From assembly GCA_016648135.1 (NCBI GenBank), contig JADDOH010024892.1, positions 1 to 64,000 on the forward strand: a DNA stretch of 64,000 bases. Reading direction: 5' to 3'. The position numbers were made by a program, and so were the translations under genes. The notes under the pieces are model-generated. The model ran no database searches and had not been told where the DNA came from. It saw nothing but the letters and a program-made list of their open reading frames with translations. Position 1 is the first letter of the stretch. Each line of letters opens with the position of its first letter. This document shows positions 54,254 through 64,000 of the stretch, piece after piece. This DNA comes from Agrypnia vestita. Taxonomy: Eukaryota; Arthropoda; Insecta; Trichoptera; Phryganeidae.

Positions 54254-54469
54254 CTTGGATAATAAAATGTGTACAAAGTTCGGTACTCCACTGGGTAACC
54301 CATCCGAGCCGCTGTAAGATCTCATGCCTGACACGATTCCCACTGAGGGTAGAATGGCAGTGGCGGCGCGCGGCGGGCGCTTCTCATACAATTTAATCAA
54401 CAAACTCAAACATAAATCTTTGCCAATACTCAATAATTCTAGTACTTTGTACGGCCCGTACAACCAGTC
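54254..54469 (-). CDS. Vps13B: Candidate Vps13B exon upstream of the large insertion
   Basis: A 216 bp open segment of 72 codons, GC-rich against its AT-rich surroundings, phase 0 in and out. It encodes WLYGPYKVLELLSIGKDLCL and later KRPPRAATAILPSVGIVSGM. It ends at donor GTATTT; the acceptor (GGCACGTAG) has a poor pyrimidine tract. The next confirmed exon (40639-40797) needs a phase-2 donor, so at least one exon between them is unseen or lost. Assignment to Vps13B rests on strand, position and character, not on recognised homology. Confidence 0.5.
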
Positions 54470-55617
54470 CTACGTGCCGCGTACCACCAAACACTCCTAG
54501 ACCCACCTTCATCTACTTCACCACGGAACCCGGTAAACCAACCGTAAAGGTGAAATATCGTAATCAATAATTAATGAATATCACTATTTTCAATTTAAAA
54601 TAATGTTTATTGCATCCCTGTATTGTTCTCTATTCACTATAAAATAAACATAATACGTATATGGTGAATGTTGAATTATTTTGTATATGAACCTAAGAAA
54701 AAACATCCCTTTTTTGTAGCTGTAATAACTTGGAAACATTGAAATTTTTATAAGTAGTTAACTATCAAAGGAGATTACTACCTGTGGTAAGACATACTAT
54801 AATTTAACATTAATAAAATTAAATGAACGCTTAATTGATATCTGTTATGTATAACAATTTTTTTTTCAGATATGTGTATAAGTCAGTGTAGTTATATAAA
54901 TGTTAAATATAAAAATGCATAATATAAAATATGTGTAATGGTGCAGGATGTTCAAAAGAAAAAAACTTATGTAATTTACTTTAATATAATTCATATACAT
55001 TTCTAGTAATTTTTTAATACTTTTTAATAAAATAATTTATTACTTTTACGCACTTATTAACGGAAAGTTTTATATCGAGTAAACAAATCTACGTCTGTAT
55101 TATAGAATGTTGTTATATCGTAAGTAAATTTATTTATCGTTTTTTTTAAATCTTATTTTTTTAAACCTAAACAGTTTGTTCTAATTAAATTACATTGCAC
55201 TTCTCTGAACAGATTCTTTATTCGTAAGTAAACATCCCAAGTGCTCATCTTATCAAATATGCTATCACTACCACCATATTTACATTAATTAATAAAATAC
55301 ATAAAACAATAACTATAAGCAATTTAGTATGTTTTGAATATATTTTTATTTCGAAAAAATAGTTCATATACGTGTAAATTATAAATTTAAAAAAAACAAT
55401 AATGTATCAAAAAAATTCGTAGTATAATAGCTCCAATACGTTAAGAATAATTTAATACAATTTATACATGTAATGAATAGGTTTAAGAAAAGTTAAGAAA
55501 TGAAAACATTAAAATAATTGTTCCCTTTCAAAGGATTTTGATTCTTAAAGGATATGCGAGGTAGGTACTGCAAAAATTCCAGGAATTGTGTGAATACATG
55601 TAGAAAATATTCCTCAC

Positions 55618-55689
55618 CAGAGCTAAATTTGATGGATTTCGTTCTGAATTGGATTGGCAACGATATTCGACTTGACTTCAAAGCCTTCG
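55618..55689 (-). CDS. Candidate small exon on the Vps13B strand
   Basis: A 72 bp open segment follows an excellent acceptor (CTTTCCTTTTAG) and ends at donor GTGAGG, phase 1 in and phase 1 out. It encodes ALKSSRISLPIQFRTKSIKF. Its phase does not fit directly with the candidate exon at 54254-54469 unless that exon starts differently. The support is splice-site quality only. Confidence 0.25.
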
Positions 55690-55899
55690 CTAAAAGGAAA
55701 GCCTTTTCCTTACATGTTTTCGGTTTCTAAGGAAAGCTTATGGCACTTAACCCCAGGTCTGACCATTACAAGATCCCTCCAGGATTTTTGAAATTTGTAT
55801 TCAGCTTTAGTAGGCTAAGTTGGCCAGATACCTGGGAAATTGAATAAGTTGCTCTGCATCAAAACAGATCCATATACCGCCGATACTATTTGTCCGGGC

Positions 55900-56362
55900 C
55901 ACTACAACATTATTTAAGACTCCTTGAATTTTTTATTTTCTGTCGATTGCATTATATTCTACACACGTGTTTGATAAAAGAATATAAAGATACATTATTT
56001 GGTAATTAGACTATCGAAACTACAAAGTAATGAAATTTAGTACAAGCCACTATTACTCGACGTCTAGTTAACCTTGCAAAAAATGAATTAAAAATTATTG
56101 AAATTTCCAGAGGAGTAGTCAAGGAGATTAATTAACATTATTTAAGACTCCTTGAATTTTTTATTTTCTGTCGATTGCATTATATTATACACAAGTTTTC
56201 GATAGCAGAATATAAAGATACATTATTTGGTAATTAGACTATCGAAACTACAAAGTAATGAAATTTAGTACAAGCCACTATTACTCGACTTCTAGTTAAC
56301 CTTGCAAAAAATGAATTAAAAATTATTAAAATTTCCAGAGGAGTAGTCGAGGAGATTAATGT
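55900..56362. repeat. Two-copy tandem duplication, ~232 bp unit
   Basis: The stretch beginning AACATTATTTAAGACTCCTT at 55907 recurs at 56139 and both copies run through AAACTACAAAGTAATGAAAT and CCTTGCAAAAAATGAATTAA to GGAGTAGTC. A handful of substitutions separate the copies. No coding capacity. Confidence 0.85.
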
Positions 56363-56679
56363 TGTATTGGTTATTTCAAGTGTGTGAAGTGGATTTTTTT
56401 TTTTCTAAAATAAATTACTTTCTTCCCACATTTAAAATTGGCAGATTTTAAGTTTTAAATCTATCTAGTATCTAACCAATGATAAAATAGAAACTAGAGA
56501 AATTCAGCAGTGGTTCAAAATTCCGACCATTTTAAGTATTCAAAAAATAGTTTTAAAGAAATTTAAACATTTACGCAACTAATTATTGCTTGAATTAAAT
56601 TGTTAAAAGTAGAGTTACGAGTTACATGTTACAAGAATCGGCTATGTTAATCGGATGAATATTGCAAATGTATTCGGAT

Positions 56680-56845
56680 GAACATAGTCTAGCAGGTATG
56701 ATACTGGCTTCTTACATCGGGGTTCTGGGTTAGATTCCTGATGAAGTCACAATACACAATACTCAAGCCTGGAGTGTTATTGTGACTTGTGTGTTTCGCT
56801 ACAGTAATTGGGCCCCATGGCCTGTTGTGGTTTAGTAAAAAAAAA
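56680..56845 (+). mobile_element. tRNA-derived SINE, second family
   Basis: Box-A-like TAGTCTAGCAGG (56685-56696) and box-B-like GGTTAGATTCC (56728-56738), then a body with GTAATTGGGCCCCATGGCCT and a short poly(A) (56837-56845). The body is shared with the fragment at 47.4 kb; the head differs from the SINE at 10.2 kb. Confidence 0.7.
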
Positions 56846-56939
56846 CTTGCCACAATACTGTCGAGATAAAAAACATGATAAAAATAAGGCAGATCGACAA
56901 ATAAATAATCGTACATAAAATTTTAATATTTAACAAAAA

Positions 56940-57120
56940 AATATTGATAAGAATAAAACAACTAGTATAAAACTACTATTTATTGAATTATCAAAATGTT
57001 TCGGGGCCAACGGTCCCTTCATCAGGACACAACGTATACTGAAAATGACAATAGTATAGACATTAATAAAAACAAATAATAAATATATGAGAGCTGAAAA
57101 ACTAATTAAGAACTCGTGTT
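56940..57120 (-). mobile_element. Penelope-like LTR fragment with hammerhead-like core
   Basis: On the minus strand, CTGATGA (57019-57025), a GGGACC-GTT-GGCCCC stem, then GAAAC (56998-57002). Followed by TTTTGATAATTCAATAAAT. This is the usual hammerhead arrangement of Penelope-like elements; no protein-coding part is attached. Confidence 0.65.
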
Positions 57121-57319
57121 AAAAAAAATTAAAAGGTAACTTATAATATATAATTTATTTTCTAATTTCTAATTAATCCAACTGCGATCCTATGTTTTGT
57201 GTAAGAAAAAATTTCTAAACCCTTATTAATATCGAAATAATGGTTTGTTTCCAAAAGATGATTAGAACATTTAGAATTGTAATTGCTATTAAATTTAAAC
57301 ATCTTAAATGCTCCTTAAT

Positions 57320-58070
57320 TACTCCCTTTCTTTTAACTCGTAGCGTCTGCTTGCTTGCTTGTCTGACAAAAAACCTTTGAATCGATTTTTAACCCTTTTC
57401 CCGTGATCAAATCGAGCTGAAACTTTGCTGGCAGACTCGTGGCGACGATAAAAATAATTTTACAAATTTCGTTTTGAAAAAATTAATAATTATAGTATAA
57501 TTTTGGATTTTTAGAAATTTTAATGGTTTTTTCAAATTGGAATTATTCTATATGAGTATTATAGTACCCGACGCGTGTATAGCCACGAAACCTGATTCAA
57601 AGCGAAAAGGAATATTGTAAAAAAATTGTTTTTATGAGTTAGTTTTTTTACTACCTAAACTTCTACACGTTTTATCGGTATAAAAAACTAACCCATAAAA
57701 ACCAAGTTTTTACTATACTCACTTTCTCATTTACTAGTGAAAACTAGTTTGGCGCTTAACCTACGCGTCGGGCTTCGGTCGGGCGATGCGTCTACCAGAT
57801 GCATCGCAGTCTCTTCATACAACTTACTCAGTTGTATGAAAAAACCATTAAAAATCTTAAAAATCCAAAATTATACTAAAATTATTAATTTTTTTTAATG
57901 AGAATTTGATAGATCTTCTGGATCTTCGCCACGAGTCTGCTTGCAAACTTTCGGTTCGATTGGATTACGGGAAAAGGGTCAAAAATCGATCCAAAGTCTT
58001 TCGTCAGACAAGCAACCAACCAGAGGCTACGAGTTAAAAGAAAGGAAGTAAAAATGAGCGCAATCGTTAG
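57320..58070. repeat. Dispersed repeat family R57, copy 2 (inverted layout)
   Basis: The left part (GTAGCGTCTGCTTGCTTGCT, AACCCTTTTCCCGTGATC) is inverted at the right (GATTACGGGAAAAGGGT, AGACAAGCAACCAACCAGAG), giving two facing copies around 57660. Shared with 35.08-35.67 kb. The paired ends suggest a fold-back transposon or head-to-head insertion. Confidence 0.7.
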
Positions 58071-58539
58071 AAATTATTTTATGAAAAAAAAAAGCACTTC
58101 ATTGAATGTTTTTTGTTTTGATTTCTTTATTATTATTAATATTGAACTCAAATTAAATACCGAATGTATTATTATTTTCAATATTTACTGTTATTTCCGT
58201 AATTGAATTTCGAAATGATTGTCGCCATACGTCATGTCGAGCCTTAGGCAACGACGTCTTGTTTGCTTTCGTAAAGATCTTCAATAATATGTTTCTGGTG
58301 CCCCTCATCTATATTCAAAACGCGGTACGTTTAATCAATGGATGAAACTAGATTATTTACATGTAATTTGTGGTAATGGCGCGCCATAAAATATACAGTA
58401 TTACCGTGTTTGATTTTTTAATCACATAAAACATGTTTCTGTTGTAAGAATACTTCATTTGCTTTATTAAATAAAAACGAAATAATAATTTATAGAATTA
58501 AACTTTCTTTACACCACATTTTTTATTATTGAAAAAATT

Positions 58540-58575
58540 CAACGTTCGAAGCCAATGGCTTCTACGTCAGGATAA
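58540..58575 (-). ncRNA. Degenerate hammerhead-like core
   Basis: The minus strand reads CCTGACGTAGAAGCCATTGG followed by CTTCGAACG: a 6-bp GAAGCC/GGCTTC stem flanked by changed versions of CUGAUGA and GAAA. The layout is that of the intact cores, but two core positions differ, so activity is unlikely. Confidence 0.4.
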
Positions 58576-58869
58576 CAAAAATGAAATTTAAAAATCGAAG
58601 TATAGATAATCAAAATATTCAAAAGTTATATATGGAAAATGAATAATAATATAAGGTACCTACTTAACATGAAAATAAATTTAAAAGATAACTATTTGCA
58701 AAAAGAACATGATTATTTTATAACATTCAATTTACTATTAACACTCTTTCTTATTTTCAAAATTTCTAATTTATCTAACTGTAATTCTGTATAATTTGCA
58801 TGTAAAAGCAATTTTACAGGAGAGCTATTTGAAGTTTGGCTTTAAATACAAAATTAGAGTATTTATCCG

Positions 58870-59482
58870 CTTTGACGTCATTTTTTTCTGAATAAAGGAA
58901 AAAAAAATTGCGGAGAAAAATATTTTCTATCTAGGTACCTATTGGAACATTATCAAATTTTTGAAAGTTGTATATATTATTTTCTAAATCAGTTTCTTAC
59001 ATATATATACTGCTGGCGACATCTATGGTCCATCTCATGAGATAATATTTATATATAGATTTCGTAGCAGGTAATGATACTTCTATTTTTTAAAGTGAAA
59101 TATTAAGCAATATTATTTTTAATGTACATACCTATACACTAGAATACACCTAAAAATAAATCTTTTTATATTTTTTACGTCATTTTTTTCTGAATAAAGG
59201 GAAAAAAAATTGCGGAGAAAAATCTTTTCTATCTAGGTACCTATTGGAACATTATCAAATTTTTGAAAGTTGTATATATTATTTTCTAAATCAGTTTCTT
59301 ATATATATATACTGCTGGCGACATCTATGGTCCATCTCATGAGATAATATATATATATAGATTTCTGATGGTAGCTGATAATGATACTTCTATTTTTTAA
59401 AGTGGAATATTAAGCAATATTATTTTTAATGTACATAACTATACACTAGAATACACCTAAAAATAAATCTTTTTATACAAGA
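58870..59482. repeat. Two-copy tandem duplication, ~304 bp unit
   Basis: CGTCATTTTTTTCTGAATAA at about 58873 recurs at about 59178. Both copies contain ATCTAGGTACCTATTGGAAC, ACTGCTGGCGACATCTATGG and end in ACACCTAAAAATAAATCTTT. Copies differ by few bases and a short TA run. Confidence 0.88.
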
Positions 59483-59859
59483 CCAGCATATTTAAAAAAA
59501 AAAATTTATTCGAACGTACATATGAAAATATAGTTAAATAAAAATATTGTTTTTCTTCAAAAAGAGCACCCTTTTCAATTACTTGGTTTGTGATCACTTG
59601 ATAAACATCTAGATTTCATAATCATCTAGTTCGAAGCCTTCCAGTGTGCATACGAAGGCTGAAAAGTTCCGCTACTGCAAGGTATAATAATATTACGTAC
59701 ACTGTGTACGTAACACTTACGTACAAATTTATCTTCAAACTTAGAAGGTATTTACAGGGTTAAAGGAAAAGCTTTATTTTTCGACTAATTTTTATTACGT
59801 TTGAAAAGAACAATATAATATATTCATTGCTCTATTTTATGATATCACTAGCTGTTCAT

Positions 59860-60890
59860 ACCCGGCGTTGCAAGGGTTTAGGATTAACTTGAAAATAATA
59901 TTGTGGAGGGAAACAAAGGTTCGATTCGAACGGTATAGATTTGCATCGAAAATATATCAGAGGGAGAGGAAAGGGTTAAAGGTAGGGGAGGAAATGTCAT
60001 CTATGTTACCCGCCGGGCCCTAAAGAATAATTTAGAAAATGAGTCGGATCGGTCGAACGGTACAGATTTGCATTTCAAATACATCATGGCAAAGGGAAGG
60101 GGTAAAATAATAGGGGGGGGGAATGTCATCTATGTTACCCACCGTGTTCTAAAGCATACGTATGCAAAATTTGAATCGAATCGGACAAACGGTATAGACT
60201 TATATAGAGAACAGACAGACAGACAGACATTCAGTTTTATAGATATAGACTACCTGTCCTTACCCGGCGTTGCACGGGTTAAGGATTAAGTTTAAAACAA
60301 ATTTGTGAGGGTAAACAAAGGTATAGATTTTCATCGAAAATATATAAGCGGAGGGGAAGGGTTAAACGAATAGAGGGGGAAAATGTCGCATATGTTACCC
60401 ACCGAGTTTACCTAACGAATAAGTTTCCAAATTTTGAAGTCCGATCGGCCAAAAGGTACAGATTTGCCTAGAAAATATATCAGGGGAGGGGAAGGGTTAA
60501 AAGAATAGGGGAAAAATGTCGAATATATTACACGCCGAGTCCTTAATAAGTTTCCAGATTTTGAATCTGATCGGTCAAATGGTACAGATTTGCATTGAAA
60601 ATATATCAACGAAAGGGAAGGGTTGAAATAATAGGAGGGAAATGTCGAATATGTTACCTGCCGGGTCCTAAAGAATAATTTTCCAAATTTTGAGTCCGAT
60701 CGGTCGAAAGGTACAGATTTGCATCGAAAATATATCATGGAGGGGAAGAGGTATGAGAATAGGGAGGAAATGTCGCCTATGTTACCTGCCGAGTCCTAAA
60801 GAATAATTTACCAAATGTTGAGTCCGATCGGTCAAACGGTACAGATTTGCATCTAAAATATGTCAGGGGGAGGGAAAGTGAATAATCTCA
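59860..60890. repeat. Tandem array, ~126 bp unit, about 8 copies
   Basis: The phrase (A)CAGATTTGCAT..AAAATATAT recurs at about 59935, 60062, 60189, 60320, 60457, 60583, 60710 and 60838. Each unit also has AATGTCATCTATGTTACC, CGAGTCCTAAAGAATAA and a GATCGGTC block. CCCGGCGTTGCAAGGGT occurs at 59862 and CCCGGCGTTGCACGGGT at 60263; such phrases accompany 3' ends of some RTE-type LINEs (family knowledge, not proof). GACA repeats at 60215-60230. Confidence 0.85.
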
Positions 60891-62351
60891 CTCTGGAAGA
60901 AACGTCAAAGTATAACTTACCTATGGTCGCGACACGGCTTCACTTTTATAGTAAACACGCTGTATTTTCGAACATTCCAGACGTTTGTAGATTGTTCCCA
61001 CCGTAGGGGCCCAGTAGGGCATTCCAGAATGTAATGGAAGGTACAGAGGTTTCGATAGTTTTGTTCCATTATGACAATTTCCGATCATACGCAACTTCTC
61101 CGAATTTTATTATCACGTTACAGAATGATGATTTTTTCACATCACTAGATTTTTTACCCCAGGTGTAAGGATAATTTTATTATTTATTTGTTTAACGCGT
61201 TTTAAGGCTTTTTACATATAATAAACGAAGATATTATCACATAAAACAAAAACTAAGCTACCGTAAGTGTCAGTAGTATTGGTATGTATGGGTATATACA
61301 AAAACACTTCTTAGACCTCATCAGACAATTGACACCGAGACTATAAAAGCTAGCACATTAAACTAAGTGGATGTTGATAGTTAACGAGAAGATAATTAGA
61401 AGAACTTTCTACAAACGACTCCTTTTATTTACACTTTTTTTTTATTCTCAATAGACGAAGTTTAGGCATTTTTTTAAATACTTTTTAAATATGTTTTAAT
61501 TTAATTAGACAAGTGAAAAAAGGTCTAATTGCTCGCATCTGTTTGTTAGTATAGGAAGACTGCTGTGGAGAATTGAAAAAGTAGTTAGCGTTTCTAAGGT
61601 TTTTTCTTTTCTAAGGTTCTGAAGTTTCTAAGGCAAAATCAGCAAATTTCGGTTTCGTGGGATGGAAAACGCAGATGATATGAATAAATTTAATTATGAA
61701 TAAATAAATAATTATAAAATTATATCAGATTATCTTTTCAGTCAGGCCATCAAATACGTTTCGGGACGCTGTTATGTAACTTGGATTAGATAACAACTAT
61801 TTTTCAACCTACCTACTAAGGGATGAAGGCCTGTCTTAATAACAATCATTTTTCTTAATTCTTCGTCTTCCGCATCCAGCTGACTGCTACTTATTTAAAA
61901 TCCACATCAATCCTTTGATTAAGTTCTTTTATTTGATTTTATCGTCTACTTTGGTTCTACTGCGAAATTTTTTTTTAATTCCTACGCGAGGAGACTTATA
62001 GCGCAATTTTTCCATGATCGCTCAATCACCATAATCTTATACGAGACCTGTATTAATTGCCAAAATTGTGGTTAATGTGGATAAGGACTGAAAGAATAAA
62101 TCGATGGATAACATTTATCTTAAGGTTTTTCTTTGAGTTATAATAATAAACTATTGGAAAATTTAAAGAAGAACAAAATTATCTGTTTCAACATAAAAAA
62201 ACTGTACCGGCTGGCTGTCCAGAGCTATAGGATTCCCGAATTGAATAGAAAAGTTAAGAACTTTGCAAGATCAAGACACATTTTGACCACGAATTCATTT
62301 ATATTAAACATTTCCACCACCCTGTGCATCCGATAAGTCGACTCAACTCAC
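60891..62351. other. Non-coding stretch, nothing firm recognised
   Basis: AT-rich with a few GC-richer patches near 60900-61030. No gene, repeat or element termini could be supported. Confidence 0.5.
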
Positions 62352-62496
62352 GGATGCCTTGAAAATATGAACTCCAACATCGTACTCGGCGTAGTTCACG
62401 TTGGTAGGAAATTGAATAGGTACAACACAGCTTCGGGGATGAATTTTAATTGAAAAATCACTAAATGATTCAATATAAAAAATAGCAGTATGTCGG
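62352..62496 (-). CDS. Vps13B: Candidate upstream Vps13B exon
   Basis: Open for 48 codons between an acceptor reading ATTTTAAG and a consensus donor GTGAGT. It enters in phase 2 and leaves in phase 0. The product includes IKIHPRSCVVPIQFP and YAEYDVGVHIFKAS, a beta-like composition resembling the rest of the gene. Same strand and plausible codon use, but not linked by phase to the confirmed chain. It could belong to another minus-strand gene. Confidence 0.45.
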
Positions 62497-62877
62497 CTTA
62501 AAATTAAAATAAATAAATATAGATACAAAAAAATATTCTGAAGCTAAATATCTGGAACATTTTCACTTTTATAAAATAAGATAGAGATATTGAGAGAATG
62601 TTTTATTTTTCCTTGATGAAGAAGTAACGGCCTCTCTTCAGTCAGAAAAAGAATTTTTTGATAGTAATTGTAGTAAATTCAAATGACTTGCCAATGCCAC
62701 AAATAATATTCAAAATATTATTTTCCTATATTCGATGTACGAAGTAGGTTTCTTTATATTTTGACACACATTTATTTTGCGAGAAAAGATTATAAGATGC
62801 AGGTAAAAAAATCTGACTATTCAGATGTTGTCATAAAATCAATATCGGACATGATATGCATTAAAAATGTCCTTAGG

Positions 62878-63540
62878 TTTTCACGGCCGTTCAGAATCTT
62901 CTGTGTATAGTTTTCTGGAATATTCTGCCGTGTGTATGTGACCTCTCTGGCAAGGCTCGATTGTCAAAATTGCGACGTGTATGTGGGACAAACAGCACGC
63001 ACGATTTCAAAGAGGGTTGATGAGCATAAAAGAGCATGCAAACTCGGTCACCCGGAAAAATCGGCATTGGCTGAGCACTTTCTAGATACGGGCCACCATT
63101 TTTCATTTGAGCCAAAAATCTTAGGAAAGCCCAAAAGTCACCATACGCGCCTGGTCAAAGAAGCAATTGAAATATACAAGCACCCGGTAAACATTAATAG
63201 GGATGACGGTCTTAAGTTAAGAACATCGTGGTATCCGGCGCTGCAGGATAAAATCAAATAGACGATCCGCACAGTCCGACATCCGTTAGTAGATATATAA
63301 AACACTACATGAAGATACACACCTTGCTTTCGACACGGTACTGCAATCCAGTATTTAACATAACACAAATTTGGAGACACCCTGACTTCGGTACGGTATT
63401 GCAAGGTAATACTTAACCTACACTTCAACACTCACTCATCACATCAGCCCTGATGATGGACCCTGCAATGGGATCCGAAACGTTGGCCAGAGAGGTCACA
63501 TACACACGGCAGAATATCCCAGAAAACTATACACAGAAGA
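62878..63540 (+). mobile_element. Truncated Penelope-like element with inverted terminus
   Basis: A 58-bp inverted repeat (62897-62954 against 63483-63540, arm start TCTTCTGTGTATAGTTTTCT) flanks a GIY-YIG coding piece. Upstream of the right arm, CTGATGA (63450-63456), a GGACCC/GGG-A-TCC stem and GAAAC (63477-63481) form a hammerhead-like core. Penelope-like elements typically carry a 3' GIY-YIG domain, hammerhead motifs in their LTRs and inverted 5' pieces, all seen here. The reverse transcriptase is missing. Confidence 0.85.
62932..63261 (+). pseudogene. GIY-YIG endonuclease domain of Penelope-like element
   Basis: An open frame of 109 codons, CQNCDVYVGQTARTISKRVD then EHKRACKLGHPEKSALAEHF and GHHFSFEPKILGKPKSHHTR, ending LRTSWYPALQDKIK. 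The YVGQT strand, Arg after the helix, and the downstream AEH/Glu positions fit the GIY-YIG fold; a Cys pair precedes it as in Penelope-type endonucleases, which nick target DNA for insertion. The first codons overlap the inverted repeat. Intact as a domain but cut off from its polymerase, so not functional on its own. Confidence 0.85.
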
Positions 63541-64000
63541 TGATATGCATTTTATGGTAGCGGTTTGGGTGGATACTTAAATGGAGCATGATGGCAACCA
63601 ATTCAATACCTATATTATTTCCAAAATTCTTGATTATCGAATATCACATCTTTTGTCAAGGAAGTAACATTTGTTTACTCTTAAGTCTATTGTAAATACC
63701 TACACTAATCGGTGGAAATTTTGTGGGTCCACATTGAATTCGTATTTGAATTACCACTGTCTGAGCGGGCTGAGATTAAACCCTGGAATACCAGCTTTCG
63801 TGTTTCCTGTTCATACAGTAGGTAGCGAATTGTGGTTTGACCTTCTAAATAACTGTAACTAATTGTGAAAATTCGTGCATAACATTATGAGTGATCTCAA
63901 ATCTCAGACATAAGGCGAGCTGCTGAAACTCAGTGCTGTTGCGAAAAGGATAGTATTAGGATCATTCAGAAAGTTAAATAAAAAGCTCCTTACGTTCTTC
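63541..64000. other. Window end, nothing recognised
   Basis: Mixed AT-content DNA. A plus-strand frame of 63 codons (63671-63862) has no recognisable family or splice support. Confidence 0.5.

Noticed and set aside
60412..60738. Repetitive 108-codon minus-strand protein
   Set aside because: It is a reading of three units of the 126 bp array; the period is a multiple of three, which keeps frames open by chance.
59860..60890. CRISPR array
   Set aside because: Units are ~126 bp contiguous tandem copies without short repeats separated by unique spacers, in an animal genome.
62133..62336. Plus-strand 67-codon ORF
   Set aside because: No family features, no splice context; typical AT-rich chance frame.

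Overview
The window is animal nuclear DNA, most likely insect. It is AT-rich, has spliced genes with GT-AG introns, and carries insect-typical elements: a mariner, non-LTR retrotransposons with an APE endonuclease and CCHC gag, Penelope-like remnants with hammerhead-like cores, tRNA-derived SINEs and many MITEs. There are no operons, CRISPR arrays or prokaryotic signals. The species cannot be named from the sequence.

One host gene dominates. A minus-strand gene runs from about 40.8 kb down to 5.7 kb and encodes the C-terminal ~1,600 residues of a VPS13B (Cohen-syndrome protein) homologue, a bridge-like lipid-transfer protein. I rebuilt 29 consecutive exons (40797 down to 6694) by hand; all 28 junctions keep phase and the chain gives 1,521 codons. 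Two more 3' exons (6.2 and 5.7 kb) finish the protein, and three weaker candidates at 54.3, 55.6 and 62.4 kb may continue it upstream. From N to C the window shows the beta-rich VPS13 adaptor-binding region (40.8 to about 17 kb), the conserved C-terminal amphipathic region (15.7 to 12.0 kb) and a PH-like tail (10.1 to 5.7 kb).

Most of the rest is mobile DNA, mainly in the introns. By region: 1-5.4 kb, downstream of the gene, holds two MITEs and minisatellites. 6.9-9.8 kb has a decayed LINE. 10.2-11.3 kb has a tRNA-SINE beside a long fold-back element. 12.5 and 15.1 kb have LINE C-terminal tails. 16.5-18.2 kb has a possible solo LTR and a heat-shock-promoter-like block. 19.5-21.0 and 29.6-31.2 kb hold two copies of a 1.6 kb TIR element. 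24.3-26.05 kb has a LINE piece and a dead mariner. 28.1 and 37.9 kb carry Penelope-like snap-back remnants.

41.0-54.1 kb is a large nested insertion: a LINE truncated inside its reverse transcriptase and a 9.85 kb LARD-like element with 3.1-3.8 kb terminal direct repeats, a purine tract and no coding capacity. 55.9-60.9 kb is a field of tandem duplications, MITEs, a SINE, hammerhead-like cores and an eight-unit 126 bp array. 62.9-63.5 kb is a Penelope-like fragment with a GIY-YIG domain.

I found no new multi-gene system. The most unusual items are the ORF-less giant-LTR element, four hammerhead-like cores next to snap-back Penelope termini, and a phase break in the VPS13B exon chain across the large insertion.
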